Below are positions 50,735 through 61,802 of a stretch of DNA of 64,000 nt, one piece after another (position 1 is the first letter of the stretch; every line of letters starts with the position of its first letter). The stretch is from positions 5,944,001 through 6,008,000 of the forward strand of contig NC_064540.1 of the NCBI RefSeq assembly GCF_023856365.1. Direction: 5' to 3'. The notes under the pieces were generated by a model that saw only the letters and a list, made by a program, of their open reading frames with translations, was not told where the DNA came from and did no database searches. The translations under genes and the position numbers were made by a program. This stretch comes from Brienomyrus brachyistius. Lineage: Eukaryota > Chordata > Actinopteri > Osteoglossiformes > Mormyridae.

Positions 50735-51100
50735 CATGCAAACTGCTTCTACAAACATTTGCGAAAGAATGGGTCACTCTCAGGAGCTCAGTGAATTCAA
50801 GCATGGTACCGTGTTAGGATGCTACCTGTACAATAAGTCCATCTATGAAATTTCCTTGCAACTAAATATTCCACAGTCAACTGTTTGCGATGTAACAAAG
50901 TGGAAGCAATTGGGAATGACAGCAACTCAGCCATGAAGTGGTAGGCCGTGTATGTGTGGAGGACAGCGCATGCTGAGGTGCACAGTGTGCAGAAGTTGTC
51001 TGCAGAGTCATTAGTTACAGACCTCCAAACTTCGTGTGGTTTTCAGACTAGCTCAAGAACAGTGGGTATAGAACTCTACAGGAAATGCCTTATTGTGCAA
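50735..51100 (+). pseudogene. Truncated Tc1-like transposase (N-terminal helix-turn-helix)
   Basis: It encodes GHSQELSEFKHGTVLGCYLY and NKSIYEISLQLNIPQSTV, the paired-type HTH of a common fish Tc1 family, then broken pieces of the GRP linker and LQTSCGFQTSSRTVGIELY in shifted frames. No DDE domain follows. Confidence 0.8.
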
Positions 51101-51179
51101 TTTATCTCAAGGTCAGACAAAATAACAGATTTGGCTATAAATTTATGCTACTGGTAGGAGAATATTTTAGGTAGGAAAA

Positions 51180-53100
51180 ATCATCGGAACACTGGATGTG
51201 GGCAGGAGTCTGCCAGTTTGTGACCATTGGGTTAAGGAACCGTGGGCAGGGTTGCCAAGTTTGGTCAGCTGGCCTGAGTTTGATTTTTAATTCAGGAGAA
51301 GTCTGTACACGCATATACACACATTTACATGCATGTAACACTTTTATTACCTTGTAAATAGCCTCTAGGGTTTGCAAACCATCCCAACGTTTTTGATGTA
51401 GCTATTTTTAGGTTTATAACGGAATAATATAGATTATATAGATTAGCTGAGGCGTCAGAAGCATTTTGAATGTAGGGGGACACACTGGCATAAAACTAAT
51501 ATTTTATGTTAAATGTGGGGGGGTCCAAACGAATAATTATGAGATGTGAGGGGGACACGTCCCCCTCAGATTTAGCGGTGGCAATGCCCATGACCATAAG
51601 AATTTATGCCTGAGTGTGAGAGTCTGAAAGAGTGAATGTCAGGCCAGATATGGGATAGCTGGCAACCCTGCCTATGAACCCTTTTCTGCATGCTGTCTCT
51701 GTCCTCTAGATTGAAATTGTAAGTAACCTCTCTGTCGAATTTTAAACAACACTGACAGAATGTGACCGCATCCTCACTGAAGAAAAGAATTTGGTGAAGA
51801 TAAACCCACGAAAGTTCCTAAAAATAGCATTGCAGCTATGCCCTTTGTTCCTTTGTGGTCGTTCAACACTTCAAGGGCATTTCCAGTTTGATAACAGTCT
51901 TCTGAACCTGGTCATCCATTTAGTGTGTCCTTACAGGGATGCAGAGGTTTGCATATTAATGTATTTATTGCATATTTATTTATTGCATAATTGCTGATTT
52001 ATTTTATAAAAAGTTAGATGCAAGGTTTGCATATTTATTTCTAAAAGAAAGTTAGCACAGCTGCCAGATGAAAGGGTTTTTGTTTTTGGTCAGCAATCTT
52101 TTATTGTCTGTTCTTTATATTTCATAGAAAGATTAGGTATGGAGTACAGAGTGCATAGAGAGAAACTGATTCCAAGCACTTTTTATGTAGATAAGCCATA
52201 CTACCTCGTTTATTTCCCGTTTCTTTGATGCCTATTAACATGCAAAATTGACTGTTTTTGTGCTTACCTTCACCTTCGATCTTCAGACCAATCTGTTACC
52301 TGTTACAAATGCCTTAGCATGATAAAGAGTAGATATTTAATTTCTAGGTAATGCACGTATACAGCTTAACAATATCAACAAACTATATGAGACAATCTAT
52401 AAGAAACTCATGATGATAATGTTCATAATTGTTTTATTGACGCTTATATATAATATTTCACAAACAAGCATTCTTTTATGGCTAATATATAGAGTAATAA
52501 GCTTATTTTGAAAATATGAGCTGCCAGTCTTGATACAGACAATATATTCAGAACCCTGCAAAGGTTCTTGACAGTTAGCTTTACACAGTTTATCTTAATG
52601 TATATTTGCTCAGAAAATACAATTTAATATTGTAATACATACAAATCAATAGAGACAAAATGAAAATAACAAGAATCTTTTCTGTTCTCCAAAAGGTTAC
52701 TTGTTGGATGGCTGGAAGAACATAGTTTTGGTTCCCAGACCTCTTCTCACGGACACCCCAAGCATGTATTTGTTAGATTTCAGCCCCCTTATTTCATTGA
52801 CTTACTTAAAGAACTTGATGAGCTACTGATTAGCCAAACATATTAAGCTAGTGGTTGAGTAAAGAAAGAGAAGAATCTATTAGATGGTTAGAATGCTAAG
52901 AAAATAACATCTTGAAAAAAAGCTATTTTGCACAGTATGGTTTGTTCGTGTAACTTTTTAATGCTTAGATGACACAGATAATGACAAACTGAAAGCTACC
53001 TCCTATTTCAGTCAAGCGTCTTGCTTATATATAGTGAAACCGAACACTTAACCACTGCACTCCCTTTTGGCAAATAGACAGCGCCTTTCTCTTTTCTGAG
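51180..53100. other. AT-rich stretch 3' of the receptor gene
   Basis: No exon or recognisable repeat. It probably includes the receptor 3' UTR at its right end. Confidence 0.4.
52433..52438 (-). terminator. Candidate poly(A) signal for the adenosine receptor
   Basis: AATAAA on the minus strand about 670 bp past the stop. Position is plausible but the flanking region is AT-rich, so chance occurrence is likely. Confidence 0.2.
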
Positions 53101-53109
53101 ATGGCAAAA

Positions 53110-53728
53110 TCATATGTTACTGGGATGAGTGCTGGTGGTGAGCTCTAGGCCTCCTCTGGGATGGGACATAACCCTGTTCCACAGCTGCAGATAGGTGACC
53201 CGGATTCGGCGTATCCGGAAGCCATAGAGGAGGGGATTAATGGCCGAGTGGGCATGGGTCAGGAAGATGCCGGTGTACACAAGCTCTATGGGAACAGCGT
53301 CAGGCCCCCTGAAGAAGGTTATGCTGTTCATCACGTTGAGGGGCAGCCAACAACCGACGAAGAGCAGCAGCACCAGCGTCAGGACCTTGGCAAGGGCCTG
53401 CTCTTTCAGGTAGTAGGTCTGCTGCTCCATGTGCCTTGCCAAACTGTCCTGCAAGCGTCGTCTAAGAATGTAGAACACGCCACTGTAAAGGATCACCATT
53501 GCCAGCAGGGGCAGCAGAATGATACCGAAGAAGTTGAAGTACATGAGGTAGGCCTGGGGGATGACATCAGTGAAGCGGCACACTATGTCAGTGGAGTTAA
53601 CAGGCGCCTTCGCTCTGAAGGCCTTGTGTGACCAGGGCAGCATGGGGGTGATGCTGAGCATGCCGGCCAGCAGCCAGCACAGCAGCACTGCTCCCACGGA
53701 ACGTCGAGTCGTCATCAGGGTCTTGTAC
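53110..53728 (-). CDS. Adenosine receptor exon 2 (TM4-TM7 and tail)
   Basis: It starts after TGCCTTCATAG with YKTL. TM4 contains CWLLAGMLSITPM. Loop 2 holds CRFTDV. TM5 follows YFNFF, TM6 contains CWLPLNVMN, and TM7 contains LTHAHSAINPLLY. A short tail ends THPSNI with a stop at 53110-53112. The long plus-strand frame here is only its antisense shadow. Confidence 0.94.
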
Positions 53729-56700
53729 CTATGAAGGCAGAGTCTGTCCCATCATCTCAGCCATCTCTACTAATGTCAGGAAACACTTGGCATTCGCTCA
53801 CGACGGCCAAGCTGGTTTAATTAATTTATTTTTAATTATTTAAAATTTTGTTTGAAAAATTCTTCTGTGAAATACGCTAAATGTATTTTTTTAACATTCT
53901 CATTGCATTTGCATGCACTTACCAGTACCTTAGTGGAGCAAAAATAAGTGGGGTTTTTAAAAAGTGAAGTTTGACAACTAGAATATGTATATATATATTA
54001 TTGAGGGATCAAAACAGGAGGACTGGACACTAGGAAGGTCAGTGGCAACAGGGGGGGGGTTCAATATCAATTACTGGATTGGGGAACACAGGACTGGAAA
54101 ACACATACATACAGAACTAACAAGGGAGCTAACGAGAGGCAGTGGGGGGTGATTAACGTGAGGGTTAGTAACGAGACAGCAGGGCCAGAGGAGGAAAGCG
54201 CCGGGGCTCCCCTCCTCTGGTCCACAATGAAAGAGTTATCTGGGCTGGTGATATCTGGTAGACAGGAGGCCAAAAGGCTGCCATGGGCCCCTCCCTTGGG
54301 CCCCAGCCAATACTGGTGGCCACCCTGGGACCTGGGACCGGAGTGGCCCAAGCTTTTGGTTGGAGGCAGGGGCACACAGAGAGAGACTCTGGGCAAGCCG
54401 CACCCACTATAAGTGTTCGGGTAGGGGAGCCTACGGAACCATCCCTTGCAGGCAGTTGGCAGCCAGGGAGTTAGGCGCCAGACTGGCAGTGACCGGCAGG
54501 GGACAAGGAGATTGTGAGGAGGCTGCAAGGGCGATGAGAGGATACAAGGCAGGCAACAGGGTGACAACAGGAGATGAGGTGGGCATCGGCTGTACATGAG
54601 AAGATGAGGCAGGTGCCAGCAGGACATTAGGAGATTAGGCCGACACCTAGAGGTGAGCATGGTGCAGCTGGGACATCTGAAGGTGAGCAAGGCGAAGCCA
54701 AGACACCCGGAGACAGGCGGTGTGAAACCAAGGCACCTGGGTCAGATTTAGGAGACATGGCTGATGTGCAATGAAGTTCCTGGAACTTGTCTAGAGCATC
54801 CTTCTCTGGGCTGAGTGCTTGGAGCGCAGATGGAGGTGCCCTCTCTGGACTGACGCTGGTGCATGGCCTCTAGGAGTACAGCAGAGGGGTCGATGGGCTC
54901 TAGAGGTGTAGCAGAGGAGGAGACAGGCTTTGGAGCTACGGCAGACGTGAGGATGCCAATTAGTTAGTTAAGTAGTTAAGTTTCTGGAGGCTCAGGAAAA
55001 GCTGCAGCCTCTTCTTGGCTGGGTTGTGAAGGCTCGAGATGAGTGGCAGCCTCTCCCAGGTTGGTCAGTAGATGCTCGGGCAAAGCAGGTGCTGCCCCTC
55101 CAGGGCCAGACTCTGAAGGATGAGGAGAAGTGAGTCCAGCCCCTCTTAGGCCGGACTTTGGAAGATCAGGCAGAGTGAAGGGTCCACATTCTGGAGACGC
55201 GACAATGCCCTCATCTGGGCCTGGTGCTAGAGATGCAACGGTGATCACTCCTGGGCCTGGTGCTGGAGATGCGGTGGTAACCTCTTCTGGGCAGGACTCT
55301 GGAGGTGCTAAGTCAGGCAGGGTGACAGCCATGGGCACTGCTAGCTTCTGCTGCTCCTTCATCCTTAGTGGGCAATTCTGTGGCGAGCTGCGAGAAGCCA
55401 GCAGGTGAGTCAGTGGTGAGTCGCTCCTTTTCCCCCATTTAATGCCAGACTTCCTCCTTCTCCTAAGGATCTGCCTCTGGGGTGAGACCCGTTAGTATCT
55501 CCCCCGCCTGCAAGAAGAGTGCGCTAGCCTCGGGAACTTTCCACACAGCTGGGTTACACCTCCACATCAGGTGCTGGTCCAGGAGGGCAAAGAAGTCCTC
55601 AGCTTGCAGGCAGGGTATTTCTGGTAGATCCATGGCTTCAATGACCAACAAGGTCTGGGGAACATGGGGAAGTCGGTCCACATGGTGTAGGGAAGCCTGG
55701 AAGTTGGGGCTGATGGTATATCCATGAGGTGTCTTCCTGAGTCCAGTCATTCTGTCACTTAACTAAGGATGAAGGACTCATGGGCAGGCATTGTGGCAAA
55801 AGCAAAATGAAATTAAATGAACAGAATATGCAAATGAACTAGACCGTGAGGGATCAAAAGGAGAAAATTTGCAATGGCACTGGCAGCAGGAGAATTCAGC
55901 ATCAATGACTGGACTGGGGAACACAGGACTGGGAAGCACGTATATACAGGACTAACAAGGAAGCTAACAAGAGGCAGCTGGGAGTGATTAACACAAGGGT
56001 TAGGAACGAGAGGTACGACAAATGAGTAACAGTCATTGTGTGGTTTGTTAGGGTCACAGCAAGGAAGAGACAGGAGGGTCAGGTGGACATGGCCGGCAGG
56101 ACGTGACAGGTACATGGAAACCTGAGTAATTCACTGTTTGCTGGTTAAACGTGACAAAATTACACCTATCACAAACAAAATTTTCATTTACGCAACAATT
56201 TTTCACGTAAGTAACACATTGAGTTTGTGCATGTGTTTGTATCTTTGAATTTTGTATGATCGTCTCCTGCTGCCTGCAAACTTTCCCCCTGGGGTCAATA
56301 CAAGACAGTACTGTGCAAAAGTCTTAGGCTGCCAAAGACAATTTTGTTGAAATTATGTTTGTGTTGAGACAAAACTATGAATGACGTGGTGAAATTTAAT
56401 AAATGTAGGGTGCCCTGCCGGAGAGGTTTGGGAACTGAAGCATTGTTTTTCTAGCCTTCCAGCAAGATATCAGTTCCAGCAAGAGAACAGAAGAAATTGT
56501 TGTGACCTTTTATTGTGTTACGGTTCATTTGCATATATTCTAATATTAAACTGCGGTTTTTCCACTTACTGCCCAGATGAATCAGCTTTGAACATTTCCT
56601 GTGTTTTCTTTTGCACAGTACAATACATCCCATGTCATCTCATCTCATCTTAGCATGTATTGGTCCAAAAACTGCAGACGGATAAAGAGTAAGGTGAGGA

Positions 56701-57059
56701 GGAGATTGAGGAGTAGGGTGAGCTCACCTGAAGGGAATGCAGACTCGTAAGAAGCGATCAGAGGCGATGGCCAAAAGTGCCAGTACGGAGCTGTAAGGAA
56801 GCGCCATCACCATGCAGCAGGCTACCAGGCAGCCTTGGAAGGAGGTATGGACACGTCCGTCCACGAACAACGACATGGGCACGCTGACTGCACCCACCAG
56901 AAAGTCGGCCAGTGCCAGTGACAACACGAAGCAGGAGGTGGGTTCTCGCCGCGGCATGCTCACCCACACTGCCCAGATGACGAGGGCATTGCCTAGGCAA
57001 CACAACACAGCAATCAGCACCTCAAACACCGTGTACAGCACCTCAGACGGGTCAGCCAT
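53110..57059 (-). CDS. Adenosine receptor, A1/A3-like GPCR (two exons)
   Basis: Class A GPCR of the adenosine receptor family; A1 and A3 types couple to Gi. Exons are 56728-57059 and 53110-53728, joined AG/G to give Arg111, for 316 aa plus stop. The intron follows IPFR, the conserved adenosine-receptor position. Visible residues: N24 (1.50), D52 (2.50), C77 pairing with C161, D101-R102-F103 in place of DRY, W129 (4.50), CWLP 237-240, T268-H269 and NPLLY 275-279. NST at 155-157 may be glycosylated. YFNFF and FRIRRIRVTYLQLWN resemble A1. Odd: the ligand-pocket Glu in extracellular loop 2 is T164, and 6.52 is N242 (His in A1, Ser in A3). N245 (6.55) is kept. The ATG at 57057-57059 fits the family's short N-terminus. 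A1 versus A3 orthology is unresolved. Confidence 0.93.
54003..54176 (-). repeat. Terminal direct repeat, copy 1
   Basis: Left copy of the repeat pair bounding the composite element in the adenosine receptor intron. It carries a nine-G run not seen in the other copy. Confidence 0.6.
55848..56012 (-). repeat. Terminal direct repeat, copy 2
   Basis: Right copy; on the minus strand it lies just ahead of the first open frame. Clear but imperfect identity to 54003-54176 suggests an old insertion. Confidence 0.6.
56728..57059 (-). CDS. Adenosine receptor exon 1 (TM1-TM3)
   Basis: It codes from MADPSEV through TM1 (EVLIAVLCCLGNALVIWAV), TM2 (SLALADFLVGAVSVPMSLFV) and TM3 to the DRF and RVCIPF, then donor GTGAGC. 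The start codon and 35 bases around it reappear 1.3 kb upstream inside a transposon. Confidence 0.93.
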
Positions 57060-57422
57060 TTCGAGGAGAGCTGGGTCCAGTGGGCAGATTCAGATTGGCT
57101 TGGGTTGTCCAGTTGGATTCCTTGAGGAGATGCAAGAGCTAGTAATCTACAGAAGCCTGGGGATCAGTGAGAAGCTTACGACCACCTGGGGGTTTTCTCA
57201 GGTTTGTCTGTGGTTTTTCCTGTGACTGTGACAACTGCAGTTCAGGGGAGGAGCGTAAGCATCACATGACCACCAATTTCTTCATAATTTAACTTTACTT
57301 ACAACTGATGACACATTCCGATACCTAAAGCAAGCTGGGCTACTACATTTGCAAATTGAGCATCGCATGGCAAGGCTGGACCTTGTGCTGAATTGAAGCT
57401 GAGCTTTTTTTTAGAGTGGAAG
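57050..57422. repeat. Source copy of 373-bp duplicated receptor 5' segment
   Basis: It covers the first three codons and the upstream region (5' UTR and probable promoter) of the adenosine receptor. It matches 58371-58743 over its whole length without a gap and with roughly nine substitutions by eye. Confidence 0.95.
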
Positions 57423-57989
57423 GTTACAACATATACAATAAAAGCCCAGAAAAATACTGCAATGTTTATCTTAACAGATATAAGGCCCAAAGGTGCGATG
57501 TGTGTCATTATATAAAGCTAAAAGATTTAGGTTTTGATTCACAACATAAGCTGATGTATAATGTGCATATTTCGATTGTTTATCTGAAGTACATACTAAA
57601 ATTATTCATAATGGTATGCATTTCAGGGAACAATTAAATGTACCTGAGCACAACTGGAAACCTTGATCCCACACACCCCCTTGTGGTAAATTATGGAAAA
57701 CATTTTATGCCAGTCAAGGGAAATGTGGTTCTTAAACAAATTCCTAACACACCACAATGACTATTCCACAATATTTTCTGCAGTAAATCTTCCCATTATT
57801 CTTATTTTTTATGCAGCACACTTGGCACAGTAACAATTTCACATGCAGAGTCAGCAGCTCAACATTTCAAAACAACCAGCTGATTGAGTTTGATCTACAT
57901 TCAAGTTTAATTAGGGGCCTACCACCGAAGGTGGGCAAGCATCTATTGTAATTGTTAGTATTTTTCACTATAATAATAACATATTTTTA

Positions 57990-59030
57990 TTATTATTATT
58001 CAACCCGAATTCTGGAAAAGTTGGGATGTTTTTTAAATTTGAATAAAATGAAAACGAAAAAAGACTTTCAAATCACACGAGCCTGTATTTTATTCAACGC
58101 AGAACATAGATAAGATAAATGTTAAAACTGGGAAAATGTACACCTTTATCCAATAAATGAGCTCATTTTTTATTTGATGCTTCCTACGGGGGCATATTTG
58201 CCATGGCATTTCCTCTTCTTTTCAAAACAGTTTGAAGATGTCTGGGCGTAATGGTTAGGAGTTTCGGAGCTTTGATGTCAGATGTAGGTTTCCAGCCACT
58301 GAAAAGTTTGTGGTCGTCTTTGACGTATTTTTTGTTTAACGATGCGCCAAATGTTCTCTGTAGGTGAGAGGGTCAGCCATTTCGAGAAGAGCTGAGTCCA
58401 GTGGGCAGATTCAGATTGGCTTGGGTTGTCCAGTTGGATTCCTTGAGGAGATGCAAGAGCTAGTAATCAACAGAAGCCTGGGGATCAGTGAGAAGCTTAC
58501 GACCACCTGGGGGTTTTCTCAGGTTTGTCTGTGGTTTTTCCTGTGACTGTGACAACTGCAGTTCAGGGGAGGAGCGTAAGCATCACATGACCACCAATTT
58601 CTTCATAATTTCGCTTTACTTACAACTGATGACACGTTCCGATACCCAAAGCAAGCTGGGCTACTACATTTGCAAATTGAGCATCGCATGGCAAGGCTGG
58701 ACCTTGTGCTGAACTGAAGCTGAGCTTTTTTTTAGAGTGGAAGATCTAGACTGCAGGCCAATTCGACACCCCGACTCTTCTCTGACGACGCCGTGCTTTC
58801 ATTAATAGCTGCAGTGGTTTGCATTTTCCTGCTGAAATACACAAGGCCTTCCCTAGAATAGATATCCTCTGGAGGGGAGCATATGTTGCTTTTAAACCTT
58901 TATATACCTCTCAGCATTCGTAGTTCCTTCCAAAACATGTAAGCTGCCCATACCGTATGCACTTATGCAGCCCCATACAATCGGAGATGCTGGCTTTTGA
59001 ACTAAACTCTGATGACATGTGTTTGCCATG
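57990..59030 (-). mobile_element. Fish DNA-transposon-like repeat interrupted by receptor fragment
   Basis: The left part begins near CTGGAAAAGTTGGGATG and runs through GCGCCAAATGTTCTCTG. It resumes at 58744 with CTGCAGGCCAATTC, AAGGCCTTCCC, GCATATGTTGCTTTTAAACC and TAAGCTGCCCATACCG. I recognise this order from an abundant teleost repeat but cannot name the family. Minus-strand frames are short and decayed. Confidence 0.6.
58371..58743. repeat. Second copy of receptor 5' segment, inserted in a transposon-like repeat
   Basis: It has the same orientation as 57050-57422 and equal length. Its left edge follows GTAGGTGAGA and its right edge precedes ATCTAGACTGCAGG; those flanks are contiguous in the usual form of the fish repeat as I remember it. 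The copied ATG is followed by only two receptor codons, so no receptor can be made from it. Confidence 0.93.
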
Positions 59031-59290
59031 AGAGTCTATGGCAGCCCGTAGAACCGATTGGTAACTTTTTTTTATATTTGGCACATCGATAGAGGATAGA
59101 TTTGGGGTCAATCCATCCATCCCTCTAGCACCACCATCAGGCCAAATTTCAAGATACATTTTCATGCATAGCTTTTGAACCCCTTGGCCTAGACTTGTGA
59201 TCTTTGATTCTTTGGAATCCTTGGGTCGTGCTGATTCAAATACACCTATTGTTGTTAACTTCCACCACATTGGGTTTTCTGCCATCTAGA
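59030..59290. repeat. Probable dispersed repeat next to the transposon-like element
   Basis: It contains GTCTATGGCAGCCCGTAGAAC and phrases such as ATTTGGCACA and CACCACCATCAGG that look like fish dispersed repeats. The minus frame 59285-58911 crosses both repeats and resembles no protein I know. Confidence 0.35.
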
Positions 59291-60067
59291 ATTTTCCTGA
59301 AAACCTACTTTTGAGAACTTGTCCCTTAATAGCCAAATGAATTTGGATGACTGACAATATCTCAGCAGTGCTGTGGTCTTTTTTGCTGTTGGGAAAAGCA
59401 ATGGATTAGGACAAGATGACGGGATAGGATGAAGACCAGGGGAAACCAAAACCAGACAGGAGGAAATGGCAGAGCTGAAGGCGGAATCGAGCAGCAGCAT
59501 TTCTTAGGCCGAGTGTCTGTGAAGTGGTGACGGCCTTTTCTGGACTGAGCGGTTGCTTGCAGTGGCAGGTAACTCACCTTCCAGTGGTGCCTAGAATGGG
59601 GCAAATTCCAGCTTATTGAAGAATCATTGTTCTGGCAGCATAACAGGTATATTGATAAAGCACAATGGGAATTCCCAATGGTTGTAATGGAACTGAAGGA
59701 AAGTCATTTTTAAGGTCTGACATAGAAAGAATGGGAGGAATTAAAACATATATTTGATATAGAATTTCTATTTCAAACTAGACATAGATAATTTGCATAT
59801 GAAACTATGAGTGAATTATGATTATGGGGGAAGACAATAATGCTTGAGGGGTTTATCTGGAGCAAAAACAGCGATAAGTCAATGATTGAACCAGGATTTT
59901 GAGGGGAATCTGGTTAAGTGCTTTAATTCTCACTACCCTCATTCACCCACTAGATGATCACCCTGTATATGAAAATTCACTCACCATACCTACACACCGT
60001 ACCATGTTGAGGAGGATCTTACAGGATATTAAAGGGGAAAGAAGGAAAGACCCTGGCGAATTTGTAT

Positions 60068-60800
60068 GTACCCTTAGCGTCCAACAGCAACAGGATTACT
60101 CAGAGGATCTGAGAATAAGAGTAAGTGCAGGAGGTCCTTTGCAGAGCTGTTGCCGCAGTTCGATGATCGACTTTGTGGTCGTGTCAGACAAAATGTCCTT
60201 TGGACTGATGAGACAAAACTGGAGCTTTTTGGCCAATCACATCAGCTCTATGTTTACAGAAGGAAAAATGAAGCTTTAAGAGAAAAGAACAGCATCCCTA
60301 CTGTGAAACATGGGGGTGGCTCAGTTTTGTTTTGTGCCAGCTGTGCTGCATCTGGCACGGGGAACCTTGAATCTGTTCAGGGCACAATGACGTCTCAAGA
60401 CAACCAAGGCATCCTGGAGCGAAACATACTGCTCAGTGTCAGAAAGCTCAGCCTCAGGTCATGGGTCCTCCAGCAGGATAATGACCCAGAACATACAGCT
60501 AAAAGCACTGAAGAATGGCAAAGACAAAGCACTGGAATATTCTTAAATGGACCTCTGAGCTCCGATCTTAATCCTATGGAACATCAATGGAAAGATCTGA
60601 AAATTGCAACGTGAAGACACCACCCTTCAAACCCGACAGCTTGAGCAGTTTGCTTAGGAAGAGTGGGCTAAACCTGTTACAAATGCAGATGCCTCATTGT
60701 GAAGTACAGAGATCACTTGTTGGTAATCATCAATACAAAAGGTGGTACCACAAAATATTAAAATTAAGGGTACCATCTTTTTTGTCCATGCCATATTCAC
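60068..60800 (+). pseudogene. Decayed Tc1-like transposase (DDE domain)
   Basis: The frame at 60150-60614 holds the Tc1/mariner catalytic region: WTDETKLELFG (first Asp), VKHGGGSV, QQDNDPEHTAKS (second Asp) and LNPMEHQWKDLK (Glu), consistent with DD34E spacing. Upstream sequence is shifted into another frame (59899-60279) and the N-terminal DNA-binding part is not recognisable. Downstream to about 60.8 kb residual C-terminal similarity (QLEQFA-like, then EEW) remains. Frameshifts and stops make it inactive. TIRs were not located. Confidence 0.85.
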
Positions 60801-61524
60801 TTGTTTAATCATATTAAATATTGAATATACCAATAATCAAAACCAAAGTCTGATTTGTGTTATACAGTATATGGAATGAACAATGAGGGATGCCAGTTTA
60901 AAGTCATTTCAGAGATGGTTCACTTCCACAAAAATCACATCTAACAAATTTGTCCACGTCTGTACATTCAAATCCCAGAGGTAATTATCCAGTCTGCCAC
61001 TCCACAGGTTCACTGAGGACAGAAGCCTCCAGAGAACCCAACTCAACGAGAATGAGACGCTGCAGAGTGAATTTGCCTCACAGGTAGCATGTCACACAGA
61101 GCAGGTCGTAGATGTTACAACAGCTGACCAACTTGAAAACGAAGCTGCAGGACATACCAACCTATCTGAGAGAGGCCAAGCTGTGACACTTACCTATGGA
61201 CCAGGAGGAAAATAAGATAGGAATCCTACTGTTGACATATATTATAGTGGGTACAGTGATGCAACACATGAAAAGTGAAGTTGACAAAGCTCTTCTGCAA
61301 GACAAAGAACAAAGGCGAGAAGATCGTGTTACAGACCGGGGCGGACCTGGTGCAATGGCGAGGCATGGTGCAGGCAGCAACAAACGTCACTGTCCCACTA
61401 GCGGCTCACTGGCAGACCAATGGAGATTTAATAAACAAACAAAACACTAGAAATACTTATAAGCCAAAAACAGACCACAAGGGGTCAAAAGCAAAAGGGG
61501 ATAATCAAAAATTAACTACAAAAG

Positions 61525-61802
61525 GGGTGGGCAGGTGGGCATTCAGGCAGGCGGGTGGGGGGCTGGGCAAGCGGGCAGGCAGGCGGGCAGGCAGGTGGGT
61601 GGGCAGGCAGGCGGGCAAGCAGATGGGCAGGCAGATGGGCAGGTGGGCATTCAGGCAGGCGGGTGGGGGGCTGAGCAAGCGGGCAGGCAGGTGGGTGGGC
61701 AGGCAGGTGGGTGGGGGGGCAAGTGGGCAGGCAGGCGGGCAGGCAGATGGGCAGGCAGATGGGCGGGCAGATGGGCGGGCAGATGGGCGGGCAGGCGGGC
61801 CA
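61525..61802. repeat. GGCAGG-type minisatellite
   Basis: Nearly strand-pure G-rich array of GGGCAGGCAGGCGGGCAGGC and AGATGGGC variants, with a larger repeat visible (GCATTCAGGCAGGCGGGTGG occurs twice, about 105 bp apart). Long Gly/Gln and Pro/Cys frames on both strands are artefacts. Confidence 0.95.

Larger units (their letters stand above)
54003..56012 (-). mobile_element. Composite element with direct terminal repeats in receptor intron
   Basis: Two similar direct repeats, 54003-54176 and 55848-56012, flank about 1.7 kb; both hold GAGGGATCAAAA, GGGGAACACAGGACTGG and GGGTTAG. On the minus strand the interior has open frames 55750-55463 (contains DFFALLDQHLMWRC) and 55362-54976 (Pro/Glu/Ala-rich), in different frames. 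I see no reverse transcriptase, integrase or protease motif, so it looks like a small non-autonomous LTR-type element (TRIM/LARD-like) rather than a retrovirus. Family not identified. Confidence 0.55.

Noticed and set aside
53161..53631. 156-residue plus-strand frame over the receptor exon
   Set aside because: Antisense shadow of adenosine receptor exon 2, which has clear family motifs on the minus strand.
54067..54690. 207-residue minus frame rich in Pro, Leu and Cys
   Set aside because: Lies in the repeat element; low-complexity composition without a domain.
56812..57225. 137-residue plus-strand frame
   Set aside because: Antisense to receptor exon 1 and its upstream region; no domain.
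58364..58546. 60-residue plus-strand frame matching part of the previous one
   Set aside because: Arises only because the 373-bp segment is duplicated; not a second gene.
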